Shown: piece after piece, positions 9,814 through 19,257 of the stretch | Layout of the letters: the number at the start of each line of letters is the position of its first letter | Numbering within the stretch: the stretch's first letter is position 1 | Source of the DNA: Alistipes sp. | GTDB taxonomy: Bacteria; Bacteroidota; Bacteroidia; Bacteroidales; Rikenellaceae | Length of the DNA: 64,000 nt | Reading direction: 5' to 3' | NCBI GenBank assembly: GCA_017532885.1 | Contig: JAFXIS010000057.1 | Location: forward strand, 9,903-73,902 | Translations under genes and position numbers: made by a program | Notes under the pieces: model-generated | Told to the model about the DNA's origin: nothing | Databases searched by the model: none | Seen by the model: only the letters and a program-made list of their open reading frames with translations

Positions 9814-12123
9814 ATGCAAGAGAATTTAGTTATCGTAGAGTCCCCCGCCAAGGCGAAAACCATTGAGCGTTTTTTGGGCAAAGATTATATTGTAAAGTCA
9901 AGTTTCGGCCATATCCGCGACTTGTCGAAAAAGGGACTCGGTATAAATATCGACAAAGACTTCTCTCCCAAATATGAGGTCTTGGACGACAAGAAGAGGG
10001 TTGTCGAGGAGTTGTCGAAGCTATCAAACCAAGTGAAAACCGTATGGCTCGCATCCGATGAGGACCGCGAGGGAGAGGCTATTGCCTGGCACTTGGCAGA
10101 GGTTTTGGATTTGCCTGTCGATAAGACCAAGCGAATCGTTTTCCATGAGATTACCAAGTCGGCGATTCTCAATGCTATAGAGAATCCGCGCACCATAGAT
10201 ATGAATCTGGTAAATGCCCAGCAGGCGCGTCGCGTTTTGGACCGCATCGTGGGCTTTGAGCTATCACCCGTCTTATGGAAAAAGGTTCGTCCGGCTCTCT
10301 CGGCAGGTCGAGTGCAGAGTGTTGCCGTACGCCTTATCGTAGAGCGTGAGCGCGAGATTATCGGCTTCAATTCTACGGCATACTTCCGCGTTGTAGCTCA
10401 TTTCTATCCTGTCGGCGACGAGAACAAGACTCTCTTCAAGGCCGAGCTCTCGCAGCGCTTTAATACGCAGGAGGAGGCTTTGGAGTTCCTGACAAATAGC
10501 AAGGGTGCAACTTTTACGGTTACAAAGTCTGAAGAGAAGCCAGTAAAACGCTATCCCGCAGCTCCATTTACCACCTCGACACTCCAGCAGGAGGCGAGCC
10601 GCAAGTTGGGCATGTCGGTTTCGCAGACAATGTCGGTGGCACAACATCTCTACGAGCAGGGTCTTATCACCTACATGCGTACCGACTCGGTGAATCTTTC
10701 GGCACAGGCGATAACACAGTGCAAGAACGAGATTACACGCCTATTTGGCGATAAGTACTCGGCGGCACACAACTATAAAACCAAGACAAAGGGCGCGCAG
10801 GAGGCTCACGAGGCTATTCGTCCCTCATATATCGACCGCACGACAATCGAGGGTTCGGCTGCCGAGAAGCGCCTCTACGAACTCATTTGGAAGCGTACCG
10901 TGGCATCGCAGATGGTTGCTGCCGATGTGGACCGCACGACAATAGCCATAAATATGGATGGTACACAGTGGGAGTTCATCGCTTCGGGTGAGGTTGTGCG
11001 CTTTGATGGATTCTTGCGCCTCTATTCGGAGTCTACCGACGATGAGCCTACGACAGAGAGCAATGAGAATATGCTCCCCAAGATTGAGGTTGGAGAGAAG
11101 GTTGCTGCTTCGCAGATTATCGCTACCGAGCGTTTCACGCAGGCTCCACCGCGCTACAATGAGGCGACACTCGTAAAGCGCCTTGAGGAGTTGGGAATTG
11201 GTCGTCCTTCGACTTATGCACCCACAATCACAACGATTATCAATCGCGGCTATGTCGTGAAGCAGAATAAGGAGGCACAGAAACGCACCTACACCACACT
11301 TACGCTGTCGGCATCGGGTAAGATTTCAGAGAAGCATCCCACCGAGAGCTTCGGCAAGGAGAAGAATCGCTTGGCTCCGACCGATATAGGTATGGTTGTA
11401 AACGATTACCTGGAATCGCAGTTCGAGCAGATTATGGACTACAACTTCACGGCAAGCGTCGAGAAGGAGTTTGACCGCATTGCCGAGGGCGATATCACAT
11501 GGAACGAGATGATTGACCGCTTCTACTCTCCATTCCACAATTTGGTGGATAAGGCTATCGAGACTCAAACAGACAAGAATAATCAGGTTAGGGTACTCGG
11601 CACAGATCCCGCAACAGGTCATGCGGTTAAGGCGCGCATCGGTCGCTATGGCCCTATGGTAGAGATTGAGGCCGAGGAGGGCGCGAAGCCTCGCTTTGCA
11701 TCGCTCAAGAAGGGGCAGCTTATCGAGTCTATAACTTTGGAGGAGGCTTTGGAGTTGTTTGCTCTGCCTCGCCATTTGGGACAATACGAGGGCGAGGAGC
11801 TATGGGTCGGCATCGGTAAGTTTGGTGCTTATGTGCGCTATGGCAAGTCATTCGCTTCGTTGCAGAAGAACGACGACCCCTATACCATCAGCTATGAGCG
11901 TGCTGTGGAGCTTATCTTGCAGGCAAAGGCTACAACAGCTGCGGCAGCGGCTCCCCTGAAGAGTTTTGCGGAGGATGCCGACATGTGCATCAAGAGTGGC
12001 CGTTACGGCGCATACATCGCATATAAGGGTAAGAACTATCGCATCACGGGCTCTCGCAAGGTGGAGAACCTCTCGTACGAAGATTGCTTGAAGATTGTGA
12101 ACTCTTCGAAGAAGAAATCGTAG
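9814..12123 (+). CDS. topA: DNA topoisomerase I (type IA)
   Basis: Relaxes negatively supercoiled DNA through a 5' phosphotyrosine intermediate. The 769 residues begin with the Toprim domain (VIVESPAKAKTIERFLG, then DEDREGEAIAWHL), continue with the core containing the active-site motif GLITYMRTDS, and end with three C-terminal repeats of the GRYGxxV type near residues 610-640, 665-690 and 730-750. The four-cysteine zinc fingers of the E. coli enzyme are missing, as is usual for this phylum. The ATG at 9814 follows the terminator closely. Normal length and intact motifs. Confidence 0.97.
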   Translation: MQENLVIVESPAKAKTIERFLGKDYIVKSSFGHIRDLSKKGLGINIDKDFSPKYEVLDDKKRVVEELSKLSNQVKTVWLASDEDREGEAIAWHLAEVLDLPVDKTKRIVFHEITKSAILNAIENPRTIDMNLVNAQQARRVLDRIVGFELSPVLWKKVRPALSAGRVQSVAVRLIVEREREIIGFNSTAYFRVVAHFYPVGDENKTLFKAELSQRFNTQEEALEFLTNSKGATFTVTKSEEKPVKRYPAAPFTTSTLQQEASRKLGMSVSQTMSVAQHLYEQGLITYMRTDSVNLSAQAITQCKNEITRLFGDKYSAAHNYKTKTKGAQEAHEAIRPSYIDRTTIEGSAAEKRLYELIWKRTVASQMVAADVDRTTIAINMDGTQWEFIASGEVVRFDGFLRLYSESTDDEPTTESNENMLPKIEVGEKVAASQIIATERFTQAPPRYNEATLVKRLEELGIGRPSTYAPTITTIINRGYVVKQNKEAQKRTYTTLTLSASGKISEKHPTESFGKEKNRLAPTDIGMVVNDYLESQFEQIMDYNFTASVEKEFDRIAEGDITWNEMIDRFYSPFHNLVDKAIETQTDKNNQVRVLGTDPATGHAVKARIGRYGPMVEIEAEEGAKPRFASLKKGQLIESITLEEALELFALPRHLGQYEGEELWVGIGKFGAYVRYGKSFASLQKNDDPYTISYERAVELILQAKATTAAAAAPLKSFAEDADMCIKSGRYGAYIAYKGKNYRITGSRKVENLSYEDCLKIVNSSKKKS

Positions 12124-12169
12124 AAAACAGACAATAACAATTTATAAATAAACCCAAAACTCAAAAGCT

Positions 12170-13354
12170 ATGAAAAAATTTACACTTTTGGCAATTGCCA
12201 TCCTCGGCTTGGCATTCTCAGCCGCAGCTCAGGAGCAGAAGGGCTATAAGTTTACCGACAACAACGAGGTAAAGACCGTGCCCATCACAAACCAGTTCCG
12301 CAGTGGTACCTGCTGGTGCTACTCAACCCTTTCGTTTATCGAGGAGGAGATTATGCGCGCCGGTGGCGAGCAGATGACACTCTCACAGATGTGGGTTGTA
12401 CGCCACGCATATTTCGATAAGGCTATCAAGTATGTTCGCTTGCATGGTCACCTCAACTTCGCCGTAGGTGGAGCTGCTCACGATGTTACCGAGGTTATCG
12501 CGAAGTATGGTATCGTTCCTCGCGAGGCCTAAACAGGTCAGAACTATGGCACCGAGCTTCCCGAGTTCGGCGAGATTGATGCCGTATTGAAGGGTTACAT
12601 GGATGCTGTATTGAAGAACAAGAACGGCAAGCTCACAACTGCGTGGATTAACGGTTTGAACGGCATTTTGGACGCATATTTCGGTGTTCGTCCCGAGAAG
12701 TTCGAGTACAATGGCAAGGAGTACACTCCCAAGTCATTTGCCGAGTCTTTGCCGGTGAAGATGAGCGACTATATCGAGATTTCATCTTACACACACCACC
12801 CCTTCTACTCAACATTCGTTTTGGAGGTTCCCGACAACTGGATGTGGGGTGAGATGTACAACCTTCCTATGGAGGAGATGATGCAGGTATTGGATGCAGC
12901 TTTGGCAGCAGGTCATCCCGTAGCTTGGGGTGCTGATGTCAGCGAGAAGGGCTTCCGTGGCAACATGGGCGTAGGTATCATCCCCGAGGATACGGAGAAT
13001 ATCGTAATTGGCTCAGATGCCGAGAAGTGGGGCAAGCTTTCAGATAGAGAGAAGGAGGCAAAGATTTACAGCCTCGAGGAGGTAGTAAAGGAGAAGACCA
13101 TTACTCAGCAGATGCGCCAGGAGGCTTACGACAACTACCAGACAACCGACGACCACGGTATGGTAATCGTAGGTACTGCAACAGCACAGAATGGTGCGAA
13201 GTTCTATCGCATTCAGAACTCTTGGGGTGAGAGCGGTCCTTACAAGGGCTTCTACTACTTCTCTCGTCCTTTCGTAGAGTACAAGACTATGGACTTCATG
13301 GTAAACAAGAATGTTGTTCCCAAGGAGATTCTAAAGAAGCTCGGTTTGAAGTAA
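12170..13354 (+). pseudogene. C1 family aminopeptidase (bleomycin hydrolase/PepC type), interrupted by one in-frame TAA
   Basis: Reading straight through, the frame encodes about 395 residues: a signal peptide (1-20, ending SAAAQ), the catalytic Cys in RSGTCW (residue 48), the catalytic His in DDHGMVIVG and the Asn in IQNSWGE. This is a complete papain-like aminopeptidase of the secreted Bacteroidetes type. Codon 121 is TAA (12530-12532), exactly where relatives have a Tyr before a TGxNYG-like segment, so TAT or TAC to TAA is a one-base change. No frameshift is present and both halves stay in the same frame. It could be a recent pseudogene, a sequencing error, or a read-through codon. A terminator follows. 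Confidence 0.85.
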
Positions 13355-13378
13355 TCTTCAGTCGAGAAATAACGAAAG

Positions 13379-13414
13379 CGGGCTGCCAACACCATGTTGC
13401 GCAGCCCGTTTTTA
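13379..13414 (+). terminator. Rho-independent terminator after the C1 peptidase gene
   Basis: Stem CGGGCTGC (13379-13386) pairs with GCAGCCCG (13401-13408) and is followed by TTTTTATTTT. Confidence 0.85.
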
Positions 13415-13432
13415 TTTTATACACCATGTATC

Positions 13433-13831
13433 TTACCTACTCTCAAACATCAGTCGTGTGCAAAACCCTTCGGTAATCTCGTCGTCGGATACGACCTCCT
13501 TGGTCAAAACCCAGACAACAACCCGTCGACCCAGCTCTTTATTTATGTTATTGACCTTGAAATTGGTATAAGTGTGCTCCAAACGCCATCCTCGCCGAGC
13601 CATGTAGTTCATTGCAGCCGTCATAGTCGAGAACTTGAGTCGATTTCCTTCGGCATCCACCAGGTAGTTTTTGCGTTGATTTTCCTGACCATAATCCACC
13701 GACAGGCTCGACAAATTGTCCGATGCTCCCGTATGCTCACCCACCAGCGAACAATAGACCTTATACGGCTCTGCGGCATAGGCCGACACACACCACAGGA
13801 CACTCAGCGCGAGTAACAATAGCCTTCTCAT
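13433..13831 (-). CDS. Small secreted protein of unknown function
   Basis: A 132-residue protein with a clear Sec signal peptide (MRRLLLLALSVLWCVSAYAA, cleavage expected after AYA). The mature part of about 112 residues contains the stretches VDYGQENQRKNYLVDAEG and MTAAMNYMARRGWRLEHTY, the second resembling a small alpha-beta fold that recurs in hypothetical periplasmic proteins of Bacteroidetes. It is a single gene on the minus strand with its own -7 box. I recognise no family name. Function unknown. Confidence 0.7.
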   Translation of the reverse strand: MRRLLLLALSVLWCVSAYAAEPYKVYCSLVGEHTGASDNLSSLSVDYGQENQRKNYLVDAEGNRLKFSTMTAAMNYMARRGWRLEHTYTNFKVNNINKELGRRVVVWVLTKEVVSDDEITEGFCTRLMFESR

Positions 13832-13862
13832 AACATTTACATATTAGAAATTAACCATATCA

Positions 13863-13870
13863 CAAATATA
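13863..13870 (-). promoter_or_regulatory. -7 box (TATATTTG) for the small secreted protein
   Basis: Perfect TAnnTTTG match on the minus strand, 32 bases upstream of the start codon at 13831. Confidence 0.6.
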
Positions 13871-13900
13871 ACCCATTTCGGCAAATTATACAAACAAAGC

Positions 13901-13925
13901 GACCCCGACTTTTTCGGTCGGGGTC
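13901..13925 (-). terminator. Terminator of the YitT-family gene
   Basis: Perfect 9-base-pair inverted repeat GACCCCGAC (13901-13909) / GTCGGGGTC (13917-13925) with a 7-base loop, 27 bases after the stop of the minus-strand gene. A T-rich stretch (CTTTGTTTG) follows in that direction. Confidence 0.75.
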
Positions 13926-13951
13926 ACACATATGGTTTGAGTATTTCTCTG

Positions 13952-14860
13952 CTACAACTTGCTCAACGCATCGAAGCCCTTGCCATAGACGCCCATAACA
14001 GAGCCCATTGTAATAAAGGCATTTTCGTCGATGCGGCGGGCAATCTTCAATATTGTCGCAGCATCGCGCTTGCGGCACACAACCATCGCAATCTTGCAAT
14101 TCTGCTTGGTGTACCAGCCCTTGCCGTCCATAAGCGTTACGCCGCGGTGAGCCTCCTCGTTAATGGCCGTTGCAATTTCATCGTACTTGGGGCTGATGAT
14201 GAAAATCTGGCTCGACTGCTGATTTCCCGACTGAATCAAATCGACAGTATAACCATATACGGCAATCATCATATAACCGTAAACGATAGTGGTAATACCC
14301 GCTGTAATATCGTCAGCCACGAAAATCGAGCTACCGATAATAAAGGTATCGCTGGCAATAACAATGCGACCATAGCTTACCGTCTTATACTTATTTATAA
14401 TCATTGCAGCGATATCGGTTCCACCCGTAGAGCCGCCCTGGCTAAAGCCCAAAGCCACACCTGTACCCGAAATCACAGCTCCCATAATCACCAACAGGAT
14501 GTTGTGGGCGTCGATGTTCTGCACATATTCAAGCAAGAAATTAGGCGGAAGGATTCCACCTAAAGCATCCATGGCAATAGATAGCATCACAATGCAGTAG
14601 ATGGTTTTTATGCCGAAATTCCAACCTACGATAAATCCACCAGCCACCAACAAAATAAAGTTGATGATAAAGACAAATGTACCCATCGAAATAGCAGGGA
14701 ACACATGGTTCAAGATTAGCGACAGACCTGCTGCGCCACCACCCATACCGCCTGCCGGAATGATGCAGGCAATCCAACCAAAGGCATAGAGGAACATCGC
14801 AAATGTCATCACGATATACTCCTTAATGCCACGCATTACTGTTGTTGTTGAGAGTTGCAT
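13952..14860 (-). CDS. YitT family membrane protein (DUF161 plus DUF2179)
   Basis: The 302 residues begin with five or six predicted membrane helices (about 10-200) containing the glycine-rich GGxGGGAAGLSLILNH and SQGGSTGGTDIAAMI segments typical of YitT proteins. They end with a soluble DUF2179 domain at about 225-290 (VTLMDGKGWYTK, then MVVCRKRDAATILKI). The family is thought to be transport-related, but the substrate is unknown. It is monocistronic or at the end of the minus-strand pair with the radical SAM gene: 51 bases separate them. Confidence 0.9.
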   Translation of the reverse strand: MQLSTTTVMRGIKEYIVMTFAMFLYAFGWIACIIPAGGMGGGAAGLSLILNHVFPAISMGTFVFIINFILLVAGGFIVGWNFGIKTIYCIVMLSIAMDALGGILPPNFLLEYVQNIDAHNILLVIMGAVISGTGVALGFSQGGSTGGTDIAAMIINKYKTVSYGRIVIASDTFIIGSSIFVADDITAGITTIVYGYMMIAVYGYTVDLIQSGNQQSSQIFIISPKYDEIATAINEEAHRGVTLMDGKGWYTKQNCKIAMVVCRKRDAATILKIARRIDENAFITMGSVMGVYGKGFDALSKL

Positions 14861-14911
14861 AACTTACAAAATAAAAGCAAAAATGCCGTTTTTATATTAA
14901 ATTTATAATCA

Positions 14912-15880
14912 TTATCTCGTTTCGGGCGCAAATATATTAAAAATTTCGCCTTGATGTACACCTAAACGCTCTAATCTTTCATCCAACATCGACAAAAGTG
15001 TTTCGTTTCGCACCAGCCCCCACCCCTCGGTATGGTGAAAGCGAGGTGGCGCCTCGCCCGCAAAGCGCTCGACAACAAACGCAGGATTGAGCCTTCGCAG
15101 TATCTCGACAAACAAATCCAAATACTCCTCAATCGTCCAAAAGCGGAAGTGCTCGGGGTGTACATCATACTCCGCAGCCAAAGGCGTTCCACGGAACAAC
15201 TGTAACTGATGAAATTTTATTGTCGTGAGCTTCAGTGAGTTAATTCGTTCAACTTGGTCGATAAGCATCTCATCACTCTCACCCGGAAGTCCCAAAATGA
15301 AGTGCGCACCGCAATGTATCTCGCGCTCGGAAGTAAGCTCAATGGCATGTTGAGCCGCAGCAAAGTCATGTCCGCGATTTATGCGTCGTAATGTCGCATC
15401 GTAACACGACTCCACGCCATACTCTATGGCGACATATTTTCGCTCGGCAAGCCGAGCAAAGTAATCCAATTTCTGCTCATCGACGCAATCGGGGCGTGTG
15501 CCGACTACAATGCCCGCCACATCGGGATGTGCAAGCGCCTCATCATAACACGCCTGCAAGCGTTCCAACGGGGCGTAAGTATTTGAAAACGACTGAAAAT
15601 AGACCAAGTATTGCTGCGCTTCACGATAGCGGCGACGATGAAACTCTATACCCTCATCAATCTGCTGTGTGATACTCTTCGAGGGTTGGCAATAGGAGGG
15701 TGTAAAGGCGGCATTGTCGCAGAATGTGCAACCGCCTGTCGAGAGCGTTCCATCGCGATTGGGGCAGGTAAAACCGGCATTGACGGTCACCTTTTGCATT
15801 CGGTGACCGAACTGACGGCGGAAATATGCCGCATAGGAGTTAAACCGGCGAGAATCGCCCCACGGATAAATCTCGGACAT
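14912..15880 (-). CDS. TIGR01212 family radical SAM protein (YhcC-like)
   Basis: Contains the signature FTCPNRDGTLSTGGCTFC near residue 33, whose three cysteines ligate the 4Fe-4S cluster, followed by the HRRRYREAQQYLVYFQSFSNT region, both diagnostic of the YhcC/TIGR01212 family. The frame extends upstream to 16117, but the start at 15880 (MSEIYPWGD) is chosen because it fits family length (322 residues) and lies just below a -7 box. The extended version would overlap priA. The family is linked to tRNA or other RNA modification in some literature. Substrate here unknown. Confidence 0.92.
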   Translation of the reverse strand: MSEIYPWGDSRRFNSYAAYFRRQFGHRMQKVTVNAGFTCPNRDGTLSTGGCTFCDNAAFTPSYCQPSKSITQQIDEGIEFHRRRYREAQQYLVYFQSFSNTYAPLERLQACYDEALAHPDVAGIVVGTRPDCVDEQKLDYFARLAERKYVAIEYGVESCYDATLRRINRGHDFAAAQHAIELTSEREIHCGAHFILGLPGESDEMLIDQVERINSLKLTTIKFHQLQLFRGTPLAAEYDVHPEHFRFWTIEEYLDLFVEILRRLNPAFVVERFAGEAPPRFHHTEGWGLVRNETLLSMLDERLERLGVHQGEIFNIFAPETR

Positions 15881-15904
15881 AGGCAATCGAAAATTTTCCT
15901 CATA

Positions 15905-15912
15905 CAAATGTA
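15905..15912 (-). promoter_or_regulatory. -7 box (TACATTTG) for the radical SAM gene
   Basis: Perfect TAnnTTTG match on the minus strand, 24 bases upstream of the chosen start at 15880, which supports that start. Confidence 0.5.
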
Positions 15913-15967
15913 AGCAACTTTCGCCAAAAAACCGTACACCGTAGCAAGAAATCTCGCAAATAAGTCG

Positions 15968-15975
15968 TATCTTTG
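15968..15975 (+). promoter_or_regulatory. -7 box (TATCTTTG) for priA
   Basis: Perfect TAnnTTTG match 20 bases upstream of the priA ATG at 15996, in the divergent region shared with the radical SAM gene. Confidence 0.6.
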
Positions 15976-15995
15976 GGGAAATTAAATCTTCGAAG

Positions 15996-18257
15996 ATGCC
16001 ACTTTTTGCCGACATAGTACTTCCATTAGCGCAACCCGCATACACATTCGCCATATCTGAAGGCGAAGAGTTGCAGCGTGGCGATGCTGTGGCTGTGCAG
16101 TTCGGCCCACGCAACATCTACACCGGCATAGTGTGGCGCCTGCATGATAATCGCCCCGATGTAAAGCGAATTAAAAAGGTGGGGCGAAAGCTCTATCCCT
16201 ATCCACTACTCGACCCGATGCAGATGCAACTCTGGGAGTGGATGGCGGAGTATTACATGTGCACGATAGGCGAGGTTATGCGCATGGCCCTGCCCTCGAT
16301 GATAAAGCCTCAGGGGCGTGACGACGAGGAGTTTTCTGCCGAGGAATTTCACCCTCGCACCGAGCCATACATCGCCCTTGCCGAGGAGTGGAGCGATAGG
16401 GAGAAAATCTCTGCCGAGATTGAGCGCATTGCGCGCCGAGCTCCGCGTCGCAGCGAGGTTTTACGCGCCATTATCGAGATACCCGACAAGAGAAAAAACT
16501 CGCTCGGAGAGATTCCCCGACGATTAATTGAATGTGATGCTACGCAGCTCGCGGCACTGCGCAAAGCAGGTTACATAACCATCACAGAGCGAGAGCGTTC
16601 GGTGGAGCATCCCGACAATATCACATTCTCGCTACCACAACTTACGCCGGCACAAACGAGAGTGTTCGATGAGATAAAATCATCTCAAGCCGCAGGCAAG
16701 ACAACCCACCTTCTGCATGGCATTACCGGCTCGGGAAAGACCGAGATTTACATGTCACTCATAGGCGAAGTTTTAGCCGGCGGAGGCGATGTTTTGCTGC
16801 TTGTTCCCGAGATTGCCCTCACATCGCAACTTATCGAGCGCATGGGGCGCGTTTTCGGTTCTCGCATAACGGCATATCACTCCAAACTCACGATGTTGCG
16901 CCGTACGGAGGCTTACTTGCGCCTACGCCGAAGCGAGGGTGGAGAACTCATTATCGGAGCCCGCTCGGCACTCTTTCTGCCGATGCCGCATCTTAGGCTC
17001 GTAATCGTCGATGAAGAGCATGACCAGAGCTACAAGCAGAGCGACACAGCACCCCGTTATCACGGGCGCGATATGGCCGTAATGCTCTCTTCGTTATATC
17101 GGGGTCACACCGTTTTAGGCAGCGCAACACCTTCGTTGGAGAGCTATGCCAACGCTCAATCCGGGAAATATGGATACTCCTCGCTCTCGGAGCGTTACGG
17201 CAATGCCACAACACCTCAAATCATAATTTCGGATACTGTACGAGCCGTAAAACGAGGCGAGCGCAAGGTGCATTTCAACCATATACTCCTACGCCATATA
17301 GGCGAAGCGTTGGAGCGCGGCGAGCAGGTCATGTTATTCCAGAATCGTCGAGGTTTCACGCCCTTTATATCGTGCAATACTTGCGGGTGGAGTCTGCGAT
17401 GCCCGAATTGCAATGTCACACTCACCCAGCACCGCACCAGCAATCGCATGGAGTGTCACTATTGCGGTCATACGGCAGAGATTCCCAAAGTATGCCCGCA
17501 ATGCGAAACATCCGACCTAAAGCCTATGGGATTCGGCACCGAGAAGGTCGAGGAGGCAATTTCCGAGATTTTCCCTTCGGCAAAGGTGGCGCGTTTGGAC
17601 CGCGACACATCGACTTCGGAGAGCGCTTACAACCGTATAATTCGTGACTTCGAGAGTGGCGGGACCGACATTTTGGTCGGTACGCAGATGATAACCAAAG
17701 GTTTCGATTTCGAGCGCGTATCGGTTGTGGGTATTCTCAATGCCGATAATCTGCTCTTCTCACCCGACTTCCGGGCCTCGGAACGCGCCTTTCAGCTTTT
17801 GACGCAGGTGGCAGGTCGCGCAGGGCGTCGCGACAAAGAGGGTGTTGTGATTATCCAAACCTCGGAGAGTAAGAACCCCATTCTAAAGCAGGTTGTAAAT
17901 AACGATTACACGGCTATGGCTCGCAGTGAGTTGCAGGAGCGACATGCCTTTGGCTATCCGCCCTATTCGCGCCTTATTCGCCTCACGCTGCGCCACGCAA
18001 ATCCGCAAATACTGCAGCAGGCTTCGCTACGGCTTGCCAAGGAGTTACGACGCGACTTCGGAGGGCGCATTTTTGGTCCCGTAGCACCCCTTATCGACCG
18101 CATAAGAGGAGAGTACATCATGCAGATTCTCATAAAGATAGAGGTTGGCAAGTCGATAGCGCGAGGCAGGGAGTTGCTGCGCTCGTCACTCAATTCTCTC
18201 TCGTCACACGCAGAGTATAAATCGGTAACCATATCCATAGATGTCGATGCTCAGTAA
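15996..18257 (+). CDS. priA: Primosomal protein N' (replication restart helicase PriA)
   Basis: Superfamily 2 helicase that reloads the replisome at repaired forks. The 753 residues show an N-terminal 3'-DNA-binding domain, Walker A GITGSGKTEIY at about residue 242, the DEEH box (VIVDEEHDQSYKQ), and a zinc-binding insertion with paired cysteines (CNTCGWSLRCPNC, then CHYC and CPQC). The GTQMITKGFDF and QVAGRAGR helicase motifs follow. Full length with all motifs. comF overlaps its 3' end by 17 bases, and dnaB lies downstream, so replication functions are grouped here. Confidence 0.96.
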   Translation: MPLFADIVLPLAQPAYTFAISEGEELQRGDAVAVQFGPRNIYTGIVWRLHDNRPDVKRIKKVGRKLYPYPLLDPMQMQLWEWMAEYYMCTIGEVMRMALPSMIKPQGRDDEEFSAEEFHPRTEPYIALAEEWSDREKISAEIERIARRAPRRSEVLRAIIEIPDKRKNSLGEIPRRLIECDATQLAALRKAGYITITERERSVEHPDNITFSLPQLTPAQTRVFDEIKSSQAAGKTTHLLHGITGSGKTEIYMSLIGEVLAGGGDVLLLVPEIALTSQLIERMGRVFGSRITAYHSKLTMLRRTEAYLRLRRSEGGELIIGARSALFLPMPHLRLVIVDEEHDQSYKQSDTAPRYHGRDMAVMLSSLYRGHTVLGSATPSLESYANAQSGKYGYSSLSERYGNATTPQIIISDTVRAVKRGERKVHFNHILLRHIGEALERGEQVMLFQNRRGFTPFISCNTCGWSLRCPNCNVTLTQHRTSNRMECHYCGHTAEIPKVCPQCETSDLKPMGFGTEKVEEAISEIFPSAKVARLDRDTSTSESAYNRIIRDFESGGTDILVGTQMITKGFDFERVSVVGILNADNLLFSPDFRASERAFQLLTQVAGRAGRRDKEGVVIIQTSESKNPILKQVVNNDYTAMARSELQERHAFGYPPYSRLIRLTLRHANPQILQQASLRLAKELRRDFGGRIFGPVAPLIDRIRGEYIMQILIKIEVGKSIARGRELLRSSLNSLSSHAEYKSVTISIDVDAQ

Positions 18258-18963
18258 CATATTTTGGGATATAGCATCGCTGTTTGCCCCTCACACCTGC
18301 CCCGTATGCCGTGGAAAATTACACCACCATAGCAACGCCGTATGTCCGCTATGTGAAATCACAGCACCTCTTACCAATCTATGGCAAGAAGCCGAAAACG
18401 ATATGACCCGACGATTGTGGGGTATTATCCCCATTGAGCGCGCTGCGGCTCTCTTTTGGTTTGTCGATGGCAGCCCGTGGCGTAACGCCATCCACCAATT
18501 CAAGTATAGTGGAGCATGGCTTACAGCATACAACATGGGGCGTTGGTTTGGCGGCATGCTGCGCCAAAGCGGCAACTTCAACGATATCGACCTCGTCGTA
18601 CCCATTCCACTGCATTGGCGTCGCAGGCTCGCGCGCGGATATAACCAATCGGAGTACATTGCTCGCGGTATTGCCGCAGAATTGGGTGTAAAGATGGATT
18701 CTCGCACGCTATATCGTCGCCACTACAACCACTCCCAAACCACCAAACACAGCGCCGAGCGTTGGAAGAATGTCGAAGGTATATTTCATCTGCGAGGGAG
18801 TGAAAAATTTGCCGACAAACATATCCTTTTGGTGGATGATGTTTTCACCTCCGGAGCAACCATCATTTCGGCGGCTCAAACAATTCTGGCGACCTCGCCC
18901 TCGTGCCGTATAAGCGTGGCGACTCTCGCCACAACACGCCACGGCTTAGGTGTAAAATCTTAG
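18241..18963 (+). CDS. ComF family protein (phosphoribosyltransferase fold)
   Basis: The 240 residues start with a cysteine-pair motif (CPVC near residue 20 and CPLC near residue 35, likely zinc-binding). They continue with a type I phosphoribosyltransferase domain ending in the PRPP loop ILLVDDVFTSGATI. This is the ComF/GntX architecture. In naturally competent bacteria ComF helps convert incoming single-stranded DNA into transformants and interacts with PriA. The 17-base overlap with priA makes the pair an obvious functional unit, although competence in this organism is not shown. Confidence 0.92.
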   Translation: MSMLSNIFWDIASLFAPHTCPVCRGKLHHHSNAVCPLCEITAPLTNLWQEAENDMTRRLWGIIPIERAAALFWFVDGSPWRNAIHQFKYSGAWLTAYNMGRWFGGMLRQSGNFNDIDLVVPIPLHWRRRLARGYNQSEYIARGIAAELGVKMDSRTLYRRHYNHSQTTKHSAERWKNVEGIFHLRGSEKFADKHILLVDDVFTSGATIISAAQTILATSPSCRISVATLATTRHGLGVKS

Positions 18964-19062
18964 CTCTCTTTACGGCTGTTTTCAAACGCCCGATTTGCCT
19001 CAAAAAAGCATAACCTTGAGGTTATTGACAAACTTTTGACACCCCTTCACAAAAGTCTTTGC

Positions 19063-19085
19063 AATGCGCTAAAAATGAGCGCATT
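19063..19085. repeat. Perfect short inverted repeat in the comF-dnaB intergenic region
   Basis: AATGCGCT (19063-19070) and AGCGCATT (19078-19085) form an 8-base-pair stem with a 7-base loop. It lies 100 bases after comF without a following T-run, so it could be a weak terminator or an operator. Confidence 0.4.
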
Positions 19086-19140
19086 AACTTTATGTTTATA
19101 AATTTTGGTGTAAACTTGTGGTCATTTGGGCAAAATTATA

Positions 19141-19148
19141 TAATTTTG
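19141..19148 (+). promoter_or_regulatory. Probable -7 box (TAATTTTG) for dnaB
   Basis: Matches TAnnTTTG, 110 bases upstream of the dnaB ATG. A TTG at 19116-19118 lies about 22 bases upstream as a weak -33 candidate. It implies a leader of roughly 100 bases. Confidence 0.45.
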
Positions 19149-19175
19149 AATCTTGAAAAATGTGCACTATAACGA

Positions 19176-19229
19176 CACCTCGCCTTACTGCAAGGAGTGG
19201 TTTTTCTACAAACCCTCGGCAAGGTGGTG
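19176..19229 (+). other. Candidate folded 5' leader upstream of dnaB
   Basis: Nested stems: outer CACC + CCTT (19176-19186) with AAGGTGGTG (19221-19229), and inner GAG.GGTTT (19195-19203) with AAACCCTC (19210-19217). The whole would be in the transcribed leader if the -7 box at 19141 is used. No known riboswitch class was recognised. Confidence 0.35.
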
Positions 19230-19257
19230 CAAATAGGCATGTAAGCACAAAAATATT

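Noticed and set aside
13394..13816. 140-codon plus-strand frame
   Set aside because: Starts inside the terminator of the C1 peptidase gene and runs antisense to the small secreted protein, which has a signal peptide and a -7 box.
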